DNA of 55,818 bases from positions 180,482-236,299 of the forward strand of contig NZ_KL370789.1 in the NCBI RefSeq assembly GCF_000701525.1, read 5' to 3'. The stretch comes from Mesoplasma grammopterae ATCC 49580. GTDB taxonomy: Bacteria; Bacillota_I; Bacilli_A; Mycoplasmatales; Mycoplasmataceae. Every line of letters starts with the position of its first letter. Positions within the stretch are counted from its first letter, which is position 1. A program made the translations under genes and the position numbers. Of the stretch, positions 21,936 to 32,102 are shown piece after piece. The notes beneath the pieces were generated by a model. That model worked only from the letters and a program-made list of their open reading frames with translations. It was not told the DNA's origin and did no database searches.

Positions 21936-22380
21936 TTTTAGATTCACAAAATGCTTTCACCTCACTTTCAATAACAGAAGAAGGCTTTGCTTGATCAATA
22001 ATTAAGAATAGCTCAATAGAGTCAGATGAGCTTAAGTTAAATAGCAATATATCACTCATTTTTATATCCAGATAATTTATTTTTTGAATATATTGATCTT
22101 TGATGTCTAAAACTATTTTATCTTGTTTTAAATTCACTTTAATTGGCTCAAACCAACTCAAATTACTGTCAACTTTTTGAAATTCATATCAATAATTTTT
22201 ATAATTATTTTTAGGCAATTTTTTAGGGTATGTAAAATTTTCAATATTTGTTATTAATTCATATCTAATTTGAAAAATAAATTCTTCTTTATTGCTAAAA
22301 TTATCAATACTAAAAAAACTTGTTACAAAAACAAGAATTAAAATGATAGTAAAGGCTATTAAATATTGAAACTTTTTCAT
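21886..22380 (-). CDS. Signal-anchored protein upstream of comEC, 164 aa
   Basis: Function unknown. A lysine-bearing N-terminus and hydrophobic helix (~residues 5-24) look like an uncleaved signal anchor, so the rest is probably outside the cell. The following domain alternates polar and hydrophobic residues (IELFLIIDQAKPSSVIES) suggesting a small alpha/beta fold. No Shine-Dalgarno sequence is seen before MKKFQYLIAF, and the ATG is only ~20 bp past the rbfA terminator. The 3' end overlaps comEC, pointing to a joint role with it. That role is inference. Confidence 0.7.
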
Positions 22381-22400
22381 ATTAGTTATTAAGGTAAAAA

Positions 22401-22426
22401 ATAAAAAAATCTACCTAAGTAGATTT
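22401..22426 (-). terminator. Hairpin terminator of the rdgB-rbfA operon
   Basis: Stem aaatctac / gtagattt (22407-22426) followed by T run on the minus strand. Confidence 0.8.
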
Positions 22427-22434
22427 AATTTTAA

Positions 22435-22785
22435 TTATTTGTTAACTTTATTTAAAATTTCTTCAATTCTATTAGCATTTTCTAAACTAGTATCATATTC
22501 AAAGAATAAATCTGGTACTGTTCTTGTATTTAATTTATGTGCTAATTTCATACGAATTGTTTTTTTATTTTCTTCAAGTTCACTTACTATTAATTCTTTT
22601 GTTATTTCTTTATTTAACGGTAAGAATGATCAATAAATTTTAGCTATTTCACTATCATTTGTTAATCTTACTTCAGCAATTGAAAGTGCTCTTAAAACAT
22701 CGTTTTTCATTTCTCTTTCAATAATAATTGTAAGTTCTCTTAAAATTGTAGCTTCTTTTCTACCTTTAATTTTGTGATTTGCCAT
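22435..22785 (-). CDS. rbfA: Ribosome-binding factor A
   Basis: A 116-residue KH-like protein that helps mature the 5' end of 16S rRNA in the small subunit. The N-terminal helix with EATILRELTIIIEREMKND, the central LTNDSEIAKIYWSFL strand and the C-terminal AHKLNTRTVPDLFFEYD match RbfA. GAGGTGG precedes the ATG. It ends an operon of five genes. Confidence 0.95.
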
Positions 22786-22812
22786 AAATCCACCTCGAGT
22801 TCTATACTATTA

Positions 22813-23463
22813 TTATAATATTTTTTTCAAGATTTCCAAAATTTCTTTTCCAGCTATCTTAATAAAATCGTTAAATTGAACATTGTTTGTGTTTTTTTCT
22901 CCAATTACATCACTAACAATTTTTATTACACTAAACTCTTTTTCAAACAAATAGGCTGTTTGAGCATATGCAAAACATTCCATATCTAAAACACTAATAT
23001 TATCTTCAATTTTATTAATAAAATTTTCAACTTGTTCAGTTGAGTGGATAAATATATCTGATGAAGCAATATTTTTTATTTTTGCTTTACTGATAGTCTT
23101 AATAATATCTTTATTACTTGTTTTATAATATTTTGGCATTCTTGGTACTTGACCATAAGCATAACCAAATGCAGTCGCATCAGCAACACTGTTATAGACT
23201 TTATCAATAATTAAAATATCACCTTGTTTCAATTCTTTATCACAACTACCGCTTGTTCCAATATTAATTATTGAATCTATATCGTATTTACTTAAAATAT
23301 ATGACAATTGAGCAGCTGCATTAACTAAACCAATTCCAGTTATACAAAACATAATTTCTTCATTTTTATAAATTGTAAATTTTTCATTTTCAACTTTATT
23401 TAAATTGTAAAAAGCAATTGAATCTTGCAATTCTTCATGCATAGCTCCTATAATTAATTTCAT
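22813..23463 (-). CDS. mtnN: 5'-methylthioadenosine/S-adenosylhomocysteine nucleosidase
   Basis: A 216-residue hydrolase that cleaves the adenine from MTA and SAH, recycling methylation by-products. MKLIIGAMHEE carries the family's N-terminal catalytic acid region, GTSGSCDKELKQGDILI the ribose/substrate site, and VLDMECFAYAQTAY plus KIVSDVIGE the methionine-like pocket and catalytic Asp. Length is close to the family norm. It begins at the last base of the preceding stop codon and fits an operon with methyl-transfer and nucleotide-cleaning enzymes. Confidence 0.95.
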   Translation of the reverse strand: MKLIIGAMHEELQDSIAFYNLNKVENEKFTIYKNEEIMFCITGIGLVNAAAQLSYILSKYDIDSIINIGTSGSCDKELKQGDILIIDKVYNSVADATAFGYAYGQVPRMPKYYKTSNKDIIKTISKAKIKNIASSDIFIHSTEQVENFINKIEDNISVLDMECFAYAQTAYLFEKEFSVIKIVSDVIGEKNTNNVQFNDFIKIAGKEILEILKKIL

Positions 23464-24572
23464 TATTTTTCTCCTTTTACATAAAAGTTATAAGTTTTTA
23501 AAAGTTTATCACCAATAGAATCTATTCCATGAGTTTTAATTGCAACTTCATATTGGTTTATTAGTAATTTAATAAAACCATTTTTTAAATTTTTAAAACA
23601 TTCTTCTCGATAATATTCAACATTTTCATAATCTCGTTCTGAACTTATTTTATCTGCACAAAAAACAATCATATCTAATGTTGACATATTTTCACAACCA
23701 ACAGTGTGATTGTAAACTGCATTAATTATTTCTTCATCTCTAATTAATCAATCATATTTTAAATGAAACGCACCTGTATATGAGTGTCAAACAGGTTTTG
23801 GTTCAACTATTAATTCTTTTTCATACTTATTAATGTATAAAGTTTGCTTTTCATCTGTTCATCTTTTAGTGATATCATGCAATGTACCAGCAACTTTTGC
23901 TTGTTGAGGATCTAAATTATTAATTTCAGCTAGTTTAGCTGCCATTTCTCCAACATTCAAGCAATGTTGATATCTTTCTTCATCCATAAATGGTTTCATT
24001 CTTGTTTGAAGATATAACAAGTGATAATTTATATAATGATTTACTTTAGGTGTTAATAAATTCAATTCTTCAAGATTTCTTATTTTTGTTGAACTTAAGA
24101 AATTGTTATCAAAATGATAAATAGGTAAACTATATTTTATTGCAACATCTTTTTTATATTCATGACTTCTTTCAAACACAATAAAATTAACTAAATTAAT
24201 TAGTTCGTCAAAATTATTTCATTCTTCTAATCTATCTAAATTATCTGAACCAATAACAAAAGAAAAATCATATTCTGGATACATTTTTTTGAAATGTGAA
24301 ACTGTTTCAAAAGTTGTTGTAACTCTTTGATTGTTCATTTCAAATTGATTAATTTTAATATAATTTTCATCTTCAAAAATAAGATTAAGTAAATTTAATC
24401 TTTCTTCATTTGAAGTTTTTGTAGAAGATTTAAAAGGATTTAAAAATGTAGGTATTATTCAAACTTCTTCATAACCAAGTTTGTCATGACAAGTTTTTGC
24501 CATATTAAAATGATCAGTATGTACAGGGTCAAAACTTCCACCAAAAAGTGCTATTTTTTTATTATTTTTCAT
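23463..24572 (-). CDS. nadD: Nicotinate-nucleotide adenylyltransferase fused to HD-domain (YqeK-like) hydrolase
   Basis: A 369-residue fusion. Residues ~1-190 are NadD, which makes deamido-NAD from NaMN and ATP: phosphate-binding GGSFDPVHTDH at 11-21, substrate site PTFLNPFK, and the SSTKIR motif. Residues ~200-369 are an HD hydrolase: RYQHCLNVGEMAAKL, then the HD pair in GTLHDITK. Related YqeK proteins hydrolyse diadenosine tetraphosphate. In Bacillus these are two adjacent genes; the fusion occurs in other Mollicutes. The start MKNNKKIALF overlaps trmL by 11 bp. Confidence 0.93.
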
Positions 24573-25101
24573 CTTTTCATCTTTCACTCATAATATAGTC
24601 TTTACCTTTTTGTACTTCTGTTTTACTTAATGTTGGATAATCTCATTGTCTTAATATTTCATAAGCCACTATTCCTACTGTATTAGCAACATTAATGCTT
24701 CTAGTTTGAGGTGACATTGGAAGTCTAAAAGTATTTTCGTAGTTATCTTTAATAATTTGTTTTGGTATACCTGTAGATTCTTTACCAAACATTACAAAAA
24801 CAGGCTTTTGATATGAATTAAAATCAAAATCACTATGTGGTTTTTCACCATATCTTGAAATACAAAATAAATCGATGCTTGGATTTTTTTCACAAAAATC
24901 TTCTCAGTCATCATATAGTTGGTATTCAACTAAATCAAAAGTACCAGCACTAGCTCTGTTCATTTCTTCTTTTTTAAATATAAAACCTAGAGGCTCTATA
25001 ATATGTAACTTAGCATTTGTAGCAACACAAGTTCTAATTATTGCTGCTACGTTTTGAGCTATTTCTGGTTCATATAAAACTATATTAACTTGTCTTTTCA
25101 T
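24562..25101 (-). CDS. trmL: tRNA (cytidine/uridine(34)-2'-O)-methyltransferase
   Basis: A 179-residue SPOUT methyltransferase modifying the wobble nucleotide of leucine tRNAs. The sequence MKRQVNIVLYEPEIAQNVA, the NRASAGTFD region, FGKESTGIP, and the knot motif LPMSPQTRSINVANTVGIV are diagnostic. Two UGA Trp codons, one near the C-terminus, move the true stop to 24562. The ATG is chosen over an upstream in-frame TTG because AGGA lies in front of it. The preceding rdgB gene ends 1 base before it. Confidence 0.93.
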
Positions 25102-25102
25102 T

Positions 25103-25699
25103 TTATTTAATTTCCTTTTCAATTATTTTTTTAATATCATTCAATGCATAAGCTCTAGCTGAACAATTAATTTTATCTTCCTCAGTTAAATCAGCACAAT
25201 AAACATTAAATGGTTCAGGTTTAAAAATATAATCATATCCAAAAGTATGATTTGATACTTTTAATTCCTCGCCCATTAAACCTTTTGTGATTCCTAAAGC
25301 TTCAAAACTTTGATTTTCTTCATAATTGCAAATTACAATAGCAGTTTGCATGCTCATGTTTTTATTATCTGAATCTTTAGTTTTTTCCATTATCATTTTA
25401 CATATCTCTTTAAAATCAGTTACAGGGTATGCTCATCTTCTTGAATAAACACCTGGAAATCCATCTAGTGCATCAAAAAAATATCCAGTGTCATCACCAA
25501 TGGCTCAACCTTTAATGTATTTTGATAATGCTTCAGCTTTAATCTCTGCATTTTCTAATAATGTTGCGCCATCTTCTTCTGGTTCTACATATTCTGGTAA
25601 ATCTTTAACACTTTTTATTTCATAATCAGGTAATAATAATTTAAATTCTTTGATTTTACCCTCATTATTGGTAGCTATTCATAATTCTTTTTTATTCAT
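25103..25699 (-). CDS. rdgB: XTP/dITP diphosphatase
   Basis: A 198-residue house-cleaning enzyme that removes non-canonical purine triphosphates (ITP, XTP) before they enter nucleic acid. The nucleotide-binding start LWIATNNEGKIKEF, the metal site EPEEDGATLLENAEIKA, and WAIGDDTGYFFDALDGFPGVYSRRW match the family. AGAAAGG precedes the start. First gene of the operon rdgB-trmL-nadD/yqeK-mtnN-rbfA. It diverges from the choline-kinase-like gene. Confidence 0.95.
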
Positions 25700-25761
25700 G
25701 ACTGCCTTTCTGAGATAATTTGATAATATATATTATATATTTTAGAGGTTTAGGTATAAAA

Positions 25762-26523
25762 ATGAAAGCAGTTAGTGGTTTAAGTAATAAAATAATTGTA
25801 AAAGAAAAAGTTTTAGTTAAAGAATCTTATTCATATGTTGATAAATACCTTGACAGAGACAATGAAATAAAAATTTATGAGCAATTAAGTCATTTAAAAA
25901 ATGATTTTATGATAATACCTTTTGAATGAAAAATAAATAAAACACAAATGGTATCTAAAACTGAATTTTTTGATAATGCCATAACTCTTCACGAAACAGA
26001 TATCTGTGTTAATAAAATGAAATCAATAATTAAAATAATTAGTAAAATACATAATTTAGAATTGATTGATATAAAGGTATTTAATCCTAAAGAATTTTTA
26101 AACTTCTTTATTAAAAATACAAAAAAATGTTTATTTGATTTAGACTTTATTAAAGATCAAGTTAATTTAATATTAGTTAATTATTGAAGTGATAATTCTA
26201 AACCAGTCTTTTCTCACAACGACTTAGTAAAAGGGAATTTTATTAATTATAAAAAAGGGTGAAAAATAATTGATTTTGAATATGGTATGTATAACCACTA
26301 TTTATTTGATTATGCTAGCTTTATAAGTGAATCTTTAAATAAAAAAAGATGGAATGTATTTTTAAATTTATTAAATTTATCTCAAGCAGAATTAAACAAA
26401 ATAACTGATCTGATCTTATATCAAAATTACTTATGGATTTATTGAGCCAGTTATATGTTTGAACAAACTAATGATCAAATTTTTAAAGACATAGCCAAAG
26501 AAAAATTTGAAAATATAAAATAA
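25762..26523 (+). CDS. Choline/ethanolamine kinase-like phosphotransferase
   Basis: A 253-residue kinase-fold protein of the choline kinase/aminoglycoside phosphotransferase superfamily (LicA-like). Brenner's motif is FSHNDLVKGNF with Asp154, and the metal site is IIDFEYG with Asp171. The N-terminal lobe is short and diverged (MKAVSGLSNKIIVKEK) with no glycine-rich loop, which is also true of related mycoplasma proteins. It may phosphorylate choline, ethanolamine or a sugar; the substrate is not decided. AGG-rich sequence precedes the ATG. It converges on a PAP2 phosphatase gene. Confidence 0.85.
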
Positions 26524-26550
26524 AATCTTAGCTTTTAACTAAGATTTTTT
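26522..26550. terminator. Shared terminator between choline-kinase-like and PAP2 genes
   Basis: Stem aaaatcttag / ctaagatttt (26522-26548) with T run on the plus strand. The stop codon of the minus-strand PAP2 gene lies within its loop. Confidence 0.85.
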
Positions 26551-27638
26551 TTGTTTACTATTTTATTAACTATAACTATAGATAAATAAGAACAAATGAT
26601 AATTCACATTCAAGTAAATGTTGTATCAGTAAGTCAATGACTTCCGTTAATTAAAAATGATATAACTAAAAATAACTGATGTACAAAGAATAAATAAATA
26701 GCAGCTATTTTTCCTTTTGATAAATTGTTAGGATTTTTAAAATCAATTATGAAAATGAATGCAAATCCACACATACCCATTTGAGCCATGTGCCCTGATG
26801 GAAAAGCATTAGCATCAAATAATTTTTCAATTGATCAGTCTATTTTACCTGGGTTACCAATTAAACCGTTAAATATTCATCATGGTTGAAAGACATCGGG
26901 TGATTTAACTCAATTTGGATTAAAAATTATAGCTATTCCATATTTCTCTTTAAACATGTTTACTCTTTCTTTTAAAACAACTTCCATTAAGTTATAGTAA
27001 TCTCTTCCCATTAATATTTTTAATGTTCCAACTAAACCATATGCTAAAAAGAAGAAAACGATTATTTGTATACATTTAATTCAATATTTATTTTCATAAA
27101 AAAATGGTTTTTTAAATCAAACTAATTTTGCATATAATAATATACCCAATAATATTCCAAATTGTAAAACAGTTATAAAAACTAGCAATATTCTAAAATC
27201 TTTTGCACTAATAAATTTTTTAATATCAAATTCTAGTATATTTCCATCAATAGTTTCAACTGTTTTGTTAAATTTTCATGAACTATCAACTTTTAAAAAC
27301 ATAAAAATAAATCAAACAATTAGTATCACTGCAAAAAAGATTCAAGATCAAAAATCTTTATCTAACCCCTTTTTCTTATTTAGGTTTATTAAAATATATT
27401 CTATTATGATAAACGCTATTAATGCAAAAACAATATATAAATCTGTATACCCTGATTGTAAATAATAAATTGAAAGATATTTTATGAAGTCAATTTTTAA
27501 TAACTGTGCAAATATTTCCATTATTTCATAATCATAAAATGAAGAAAATATAAAAAAGAATAAGTTTAATAAAAAAATACCTATCAAAGGATAAATTATG
27601 AATTTATTTATTTTATTGTTTTCTTTTAAAAATTGCAT
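26535..27638 (-). CDS. PAP2-family membrane phosphatase
   Basis: A 367-residue integral membrane protein. The three-part phosphatase signature is visible: KILMGRDYYN (first motif, with the usual RP reading RD), AFPSGHMAQMG (second) and GSHWLTD (third). Six or more membrane helices frame them, and an N-terminal helix set adds ~150 residues. It probably dephosphorylates a lipid phosphate such as phosphatidate or undecaprenyl/prenyl diphosphate; the substrate is unknown. GGAG is 13 bases before the start. A (A)17 run lies in the upstream region. Confidence 0.9.
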
Positions 27639-27675
27639 TCTTTATTTATAACTCCTCAAGACCATCTTAAGTTTT

Positions 27676-27681
27676 ATTGTA
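27676..27681 (-). promoter_or_regulatory. Candidate -10 element of the PAP2 gene
   Basis: TACAAT on the minus strand (27676-27681), 38 bp before the PAP2 start. The next 17-base T run (27685-27701) occupies most of the space where a -35 would be expected. Confidence 0.4.
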
Positions 27682-27684
27682 GAC

Positions 27685-27701
27685 AAAAAAAAAAAAAAAA
27701 A
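27685..27701. repeat. Homopolymer (A)17 tract
   Basis: Seventeen A on the plus strand. On the minus strand it forms the U tract of the AEC carrier terminator and lies immediately upstream of the candidate PAP2 -10. Confidence 0.9.
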
Positions 27702-27724
27702 CACTTTTTTGTCTAAAAAAAGTG
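27702..27724 (-). terminator. Hairpin terminator of the AEC carrier gene
   Basis: Stem cactttttt / aaaaaagtg with loop gtct, followed on the minus strand by 17 T. Confidence 0.85.
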
Positions 27725-27735
27725 ATTTTGAGCTT

Positions 27736-28863
27736 CTATGAGAATAAACCTGTAGCACCAATAGCTGATGAAACAAGTATTCAAAATGGTATTGTAATAA
27801 TACTTGTTAAGATTGTTAAAGTACCTACATGAGATGCAATTTTTGGTTCTTTATTATAAATAATTGCATAACCTACAATTGTGTTTGCTGTTGGTGAAGC
27901 TATGATTGCAACACATAATACAAATGCTAGTGAAGTTATACCTTTTCCAGTAACCGCTTTAAGTAATAAACTAAATATTATGAATAATACAACACATATT
28001 AATGGTGTAATTATATTTTTTACAAATGTAGCTCATCAAACTAATCATGATTGGAAAGATTCTTTAATTTGACTTTTTGCTAAAACAGCTCCCATTGAGA
28101 ATCATGCAAGTGGACTAGCTAATGGAGCTAATATACCTAGAACTTGACTTAATCCTGGAATAAATTTATCGATTCTACTTATCGAATAATATGTGTTATC
28201 TATGTGTATTACTTTAATACCTGGAATTAATTGAAATAATCATAAAAATATCCCAATTAATGTAGCTATAATAACAGGGTTTTTAAACACCTTAAGCATA
28301 CTTATAAATGAAGTCTTTTGCTTTTCTTGTAATAAACTATTTTGTACTTCATTTTCATTATATCTTTTCTTTTTCATTATATTATCAGCTGCTGAATACA
28401 TAAAAATTCAAAAACCAATTAAAAATAATGATGAATATAAATCTATTGATTGTTGTTGATCAGGTGTGATTGCTTTGATGATCATTACACCAAAATAAAC
28501 TGCTGATGAAAAAGCAACACTCATTCCTAAAGTATCTTGTAATGATTTTGTTTTACCTATGAAAAAATATTTAGATCCAAAAGTTAAACTTGTATAAAAT
28601 ATCAAACCTATAACTGCTATGAAAATAGATTCTCAAATATAATCAGTATTTATATCTATTAAAAAGCTTTTAAGCGCTAATGCAGGTAATGCTGCATATA
28701 AAATTATCTTAACAACAACTTTTTCTCAATCAGCAAAAATAAGCGTTTTTCTTTGAAATATGAAACCTATAAAAATAATAAACGAGGCAGCTATTAGAAT
28801 ACTTCAAAAATTAAAATTTGATAATACATCTACCATAGCTTTCATTGAACTACTATAAAACAT
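27736..28863 (-). CDS. AEC-family (auxin efflux carrier-like) transporter
   Basis: A 375-residue membrane protein with about ten helices in two five-helix halves. The halves are joined by a charged central loop (MKKKRYNENEVQNSLLQEKQK, ~170-200). The second half carries LAPLASPLAWFSMG and CVAIIASPTANTIVGYA, patterns typical of the AEC/malate-permease family. These proteins export or import organic anions; the substrate here is unknown. GGAG precedes the ATG. Single gene with its own terminator. Confidence 0.9.
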
Positions 28864-28899
28864 TTTTTTCTCCAAAACTATATTTATATTAATTATAAA

Positions 28900-29421
28900 C
28901 TATTTTATTTTTTGATTTTCCAGAGTTAATAATTTTCGCTTTCTTTCAATTCCGCAGTTATAGCCTCCCAAACTGTTATTTGAATTTATTATTCTATGAC
29001 AAGGAATTAATATAAGCATTAAATTTTTCCCAATTGCATTTGCTACTGCCCTTGATGATTTATGATTGCCTATTCTTATAGCTAATTGTTTATATGAAAT
29101 TGTTTTTCCATACGGAACTTTTAACAGTTCATTTAACACAAGTTTTTGAAATTCAGTTCCCCTAATTAAAAATGGAGTTTTAAACTTTTCTAATTTACCT
29201 TTAAAATACAATTTTATTTCATTATTTAGTTTTTCATAAATTACAGTATTATTTTCTTCAATGTCAGAATCAAACTCTTTTTTTAAATCCAATATTTCTT
29301 TTTCTAAATCATTTTTATCAGCAAATTCAAGTAAATACAATTTTTCATTGTCAAAAATAGCAATCATTCTCCCTATTTCAGTATCAATGTATTTTTTAAA
29401 TAATTTTATCTTTTGTCTCAT
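28900..29421 (-). CDS. ogt: Methylated-DNA--protein-cysteine methyltransferase
   Basis: A 173-residue repair protein that transfers alkyl groups from O6-alkylguanine to its own cysteine. The active site LIPCHRI has Cys141, and the helix-turn-helix region with SSRAVANAIGKN and the FQKLVLNELLKVPYGKTISY segment match Ogt. AAGGA precedes the start. It sits between the AEC carrier and pepP as a single gene. Confidence 0.95.
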   Translation of the reverse strand: MRQKIKLFKKYIDTEIGRMIAIFDNEKLYLLEFADKNDLEKEILDLKKEFDSDIEENNTVIYEKLNNEIKLYFKGKLEKFKTPFLIRGTEFQKLVLNELLKVPYGKTISYKQLAIRIGNHKSSRAVANAIGKNLMLILIPCHRIINSNNSLGGYNCGIERKRKLLTLENQKIK

Positions 29422-29466
29422 AACTCTTTTCCTTAAAACAATTATATTATTTATTATTTAAAAATC

Positions 29467-29493
29467 AAAAAATGAACCCAATTAGGTTCATTT
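29467..29493 (-). terminator. Hairpin terminator of pepP
   Basis: Stem aaatgaacc / ggttcattt (29470-29493) with T-rich sequence following on the minus strand. Confidence 0.75.
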
Positions 29494-29496
29494 AAA

Positions 29497-30570
29497 TTAA
29501 AATTTTAGTTTTACTAATTCTCTTGTTGCTGAAGTTAGCATTCTATAACCATCTTTTAAAACTAAGATATCATCTTCAATTCTAACTCCACCTAAACCTG
29601 GGATATAAATACCTGGTTCAATTGTTAAAGTCATGTTTTCTTTTAAAATAGTATTTCCTGCAGCTGATGCATATGGTTCTTCATGAATTTCAACTCCATA
29701 ACCATGACCTAAACCATGAGTAAAGTATCCACCATATCCTCTTTTTTCAATGAAATCATAAACTTGTTTATGTATTTCACCAGCATTAACACCTTCTGAA
29801 ACTAAACTTATTCCTAAAGATTGCGCTTCATAAACTGCATTATAAATATCTTCTAATTTTGCATCTATTTCACCAATTGCTATAGTTCTAGTTTGATCTG
29901 AGCAATATCCATTGTAATAACATCCCATATCAATAGTTACAAGATCTCCAATTCCAATTTTTTTGTCAGTTGGAACAGCATGAGGCATACTTCCATTAAC
30001 ACCAGATGCAATGATTGTGTCAAATGATATTTTTTCAGCACCTTTTACTAAAAATTCATTATCAACGAATCTTTGTAATTCTTTTTCAGTCATTCCTGGT
30101 TTTACATATTCAAGAATAGCTTCAAAAACTTCATTAGTTATATCACAAGCTTTTTGTAGTTGTTCAATTTCTCATTCATCCTTAACAATTCTAATTTCTG
30201 AACAATTAATTGGTACTAAAGTTTGTTCTGTAAAAATAGATGCATATTTTTCAAATTCTGCATAATGAACTCAATCAGATTCAAATCCTAATTTTTTAAC
30301 ATTATGTTCTTTTAGTATTTCTTTCATTTGAACAAATAAATTGTTTGAAAATTCTCTTATTTCAATATCTTTTGGAATATTATTAGAATTTCTTGCAGCT
30401 GTTATATATCTTCCATCAACTAATAAATAACTTTTTGTTTTTGTTATCAATAAGTAACCTAATGAAGACTTAAATCTTGAAAATCAATATCTATTTTCAG
30501 GTGAATAAAATAAAATAGCTTCAGCTGAATTTGATTCTAATAATTTATTTACTATTTCTTGTTTTTTCAT
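29497..30570 (-). CDS. pepP: Xaa-Pro aminopeptidase (M24 family)
   Basis: A 357-residue metallopeptidase that removes N-terminal residues next to proline. The creatinase-type N-terminal domain covers ~1-130. The dinuclear metal ligands are visible as TIDMGCYYNGYCSDQTRT (two Asp), FTHGLGHGYGVEIHEEP (His), LTIEPGIY (Glu) and GVRIEDDILV (Glu). The start MKKQEIVNKLL has AAGGAG upstream. It could equally be called PepQ. Its likely role is peptide recycling in the cytoplasm. Confidence 0.93.
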
Positions 30571-30612
30571 ACTTACTCCTTGTTTGTTATATATTATTTT
30601 GCCACTAAATAA

Positions 30613-30638
30613 AAAAATAAAATAGTAAAACTATTTTT
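30613..30638 (-). terminator. Hairpin terminator of rpmG
   Basis: Stem aaaatag / ctatttt (30619-30637); the TAG stop codon of rpmG is inside the stem. Confidence 0.7.
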
Positions 30639-30774
30639 TTTGTTTATGTAATTCGTGTTTGTTGCAGTTACTGCAGAATTTTTTAACTTCTATTTTTTCT
30701 TTTTTCTTATCGTTTTTACCAATGTAATTTTCATTTTTACATTCTGTACAACGTAGAATATATTTTTCACGCAT
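30631..30774 (-). CDS. rpmG: 50S ribosomal protein L33
   Basis: A 47-residue ribosomal protein. It has the zinc-binding Cys pairs CTEC and CSNC, so it is the C+ paralogue type that depends on zinc. MREKYILRC and the tail HKQKK fit bL33. GAGGTG precedes the ATG. Divergent from the lipoprotein gene across 182 bp. Confidence 0.95.
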
Positions 30775-30887
30775 AAACGTCACCTCACTAAACTTTTCTT
30801 GTATAGATACAATATCTATTTAATATTATCAACCTTTCCACTTTTTTACAAGTTAGATAGTCAATAAATTTATTATTAAAGATTAAT

Positions 30888-30917
30888 TTGGTTATTTTAG
30901 ATGATTTATAGTAAAAT
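30888..30917 (+). promoter_or_regulatory. Promoter of the lipoprotein gene
   Basis: A -35-like TTGGTT (30888-30893) and -10 TAAAAT (30912-30917) are separated by 18 bp, 39 bp upstream of the start codon. Confidence 0.6.
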
Positions 30918-30956
30918 ATTATTAATGATTTTAATCATTCATCTTAAGGAGGAATT

Positions 30957-32018
30957 ATGAAGAAATTGATAGCCCTTTTAGGAGCCGTTACTTTGACTGC
31001 TTCATCAGCATCACTTGTAGTAGCTTGTGGAAATACAACTGTACCAGCTTATGATAATTTTGCAAAACTTGCTAATGCAACTAGACCAACATTAAATGAA
31101 GATGGTGGGATTGAGCAAAAAGGTTCAACTTTGGTTTACTACATTGGAGCAGAAGATAATCTTTCTTCATTATCATTTGAATATGCATTAAAAAAATCAG
31201 TTGGACTTGAAGAAAGTGCTTCATTAGATGATACATTTGATAAATTGAATGAATCCAATAGCTCAACCAATGGTTTTGCAGGAGCATTTAAAGGTATAGG
31301 TGATGTTCTTGGTTCTAGTGATACTAATGGGAAAGACGGAAACCAATTAGAAGAAACAAATGTTACATATAATAAGAAAAAAGATTTATGATATTTTGAG
31401 AATAAAACAAATTTGATGACTTTTAGTTATGAAGCAACAGGTACTGAAATTGAAATGCATGGAACAACAGTTGATACTGTTGGAGATCTTTGAACAGATA
31501 AAGCAACTAAGAAAATATTAAATGATTGAATTAAACCCTCAATCGCTAGAATGGTTTATGCTAATATAGATAAAGATTCATGAGACAAAACAAATGATAA
31601 AGATCAAATCAAAAAAGTTAATGAAGAAATAAATTCAAGAACTGAAGCTATTAAAAATTCAAAAGGTCCTTTATTCTTAATTATTAGAAATGGTGAATTC
31701 ATAGGTTACTTAGAAGGATTTGAAGCTTATAATGAAGTTACGAAAAGTGGAGATAACCCAGATTTAGGAAAAAGCAATTATAATACTAATGATTTAATAG
31801 TAAATTTCACAAAAGATATGCAAGATGTTATTGATAATAAAGACATTGTAATGGATACATATATTTCTACAAATACTAATTATAATTTAAACTCTAAAGC
31901 AAAAACAAATGGATGAAAATGAAAACATTGAGATAATTGAGTTATCAGAGATTCTAAAACATCATCTGAATCTGAATCAGAAACTGGAAGTTATTCATAT
32001 AATTTAAATAAATACTAA
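30957..32018 (+). CDS. Lipoprotein with possible degenerate thioredoxin-like fold, 353 aa
   Basis: A lipid-anchored surface protein: MKKLIALLGAVTLTASSAS signal peptide with lipobox VVAC and Cys24, followed by a strong AGGAGG start. The mature part has LVYYIGAEDNLSSLSF early and GPLFLIIRNGEFIGYLEGF later. Those look like the first strand-helix and the PxxxxxxxG strand of thioredoxin-like proteins. The CxxC site is absent (DNLSSL instead). This fold assignment is a pattern judgement only. The C-terminus is Ser/Glu-rich. Five or more UGA Trp codons. Single gene with a clear terminator. Confidence 0.88.
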
Positions 32019-32040
32019 AATAGGTTTTATCCTATTTTTT
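32017..32040 (+). terminator. Hairpin terminator of the lipoprotein gene
   Basis: Stem aaaatagg / cctatttt (32017-32038) followed by a T run. Confidence 0.85.
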
Positions 32041-32102
32041 ATTTTGTTTTTTTAAAATTAGCAAATAAAAAATCAACTCGAAAGTTGATTGTATTTTTTA
32101 AA

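Noticed and set aside
31081-31287. Minus-strand frame opposite the lipoprotein
   Set aside because: The plus-strand lipoprotein has a signal peptide, ribosome binding site and terminator; this is its shadow.
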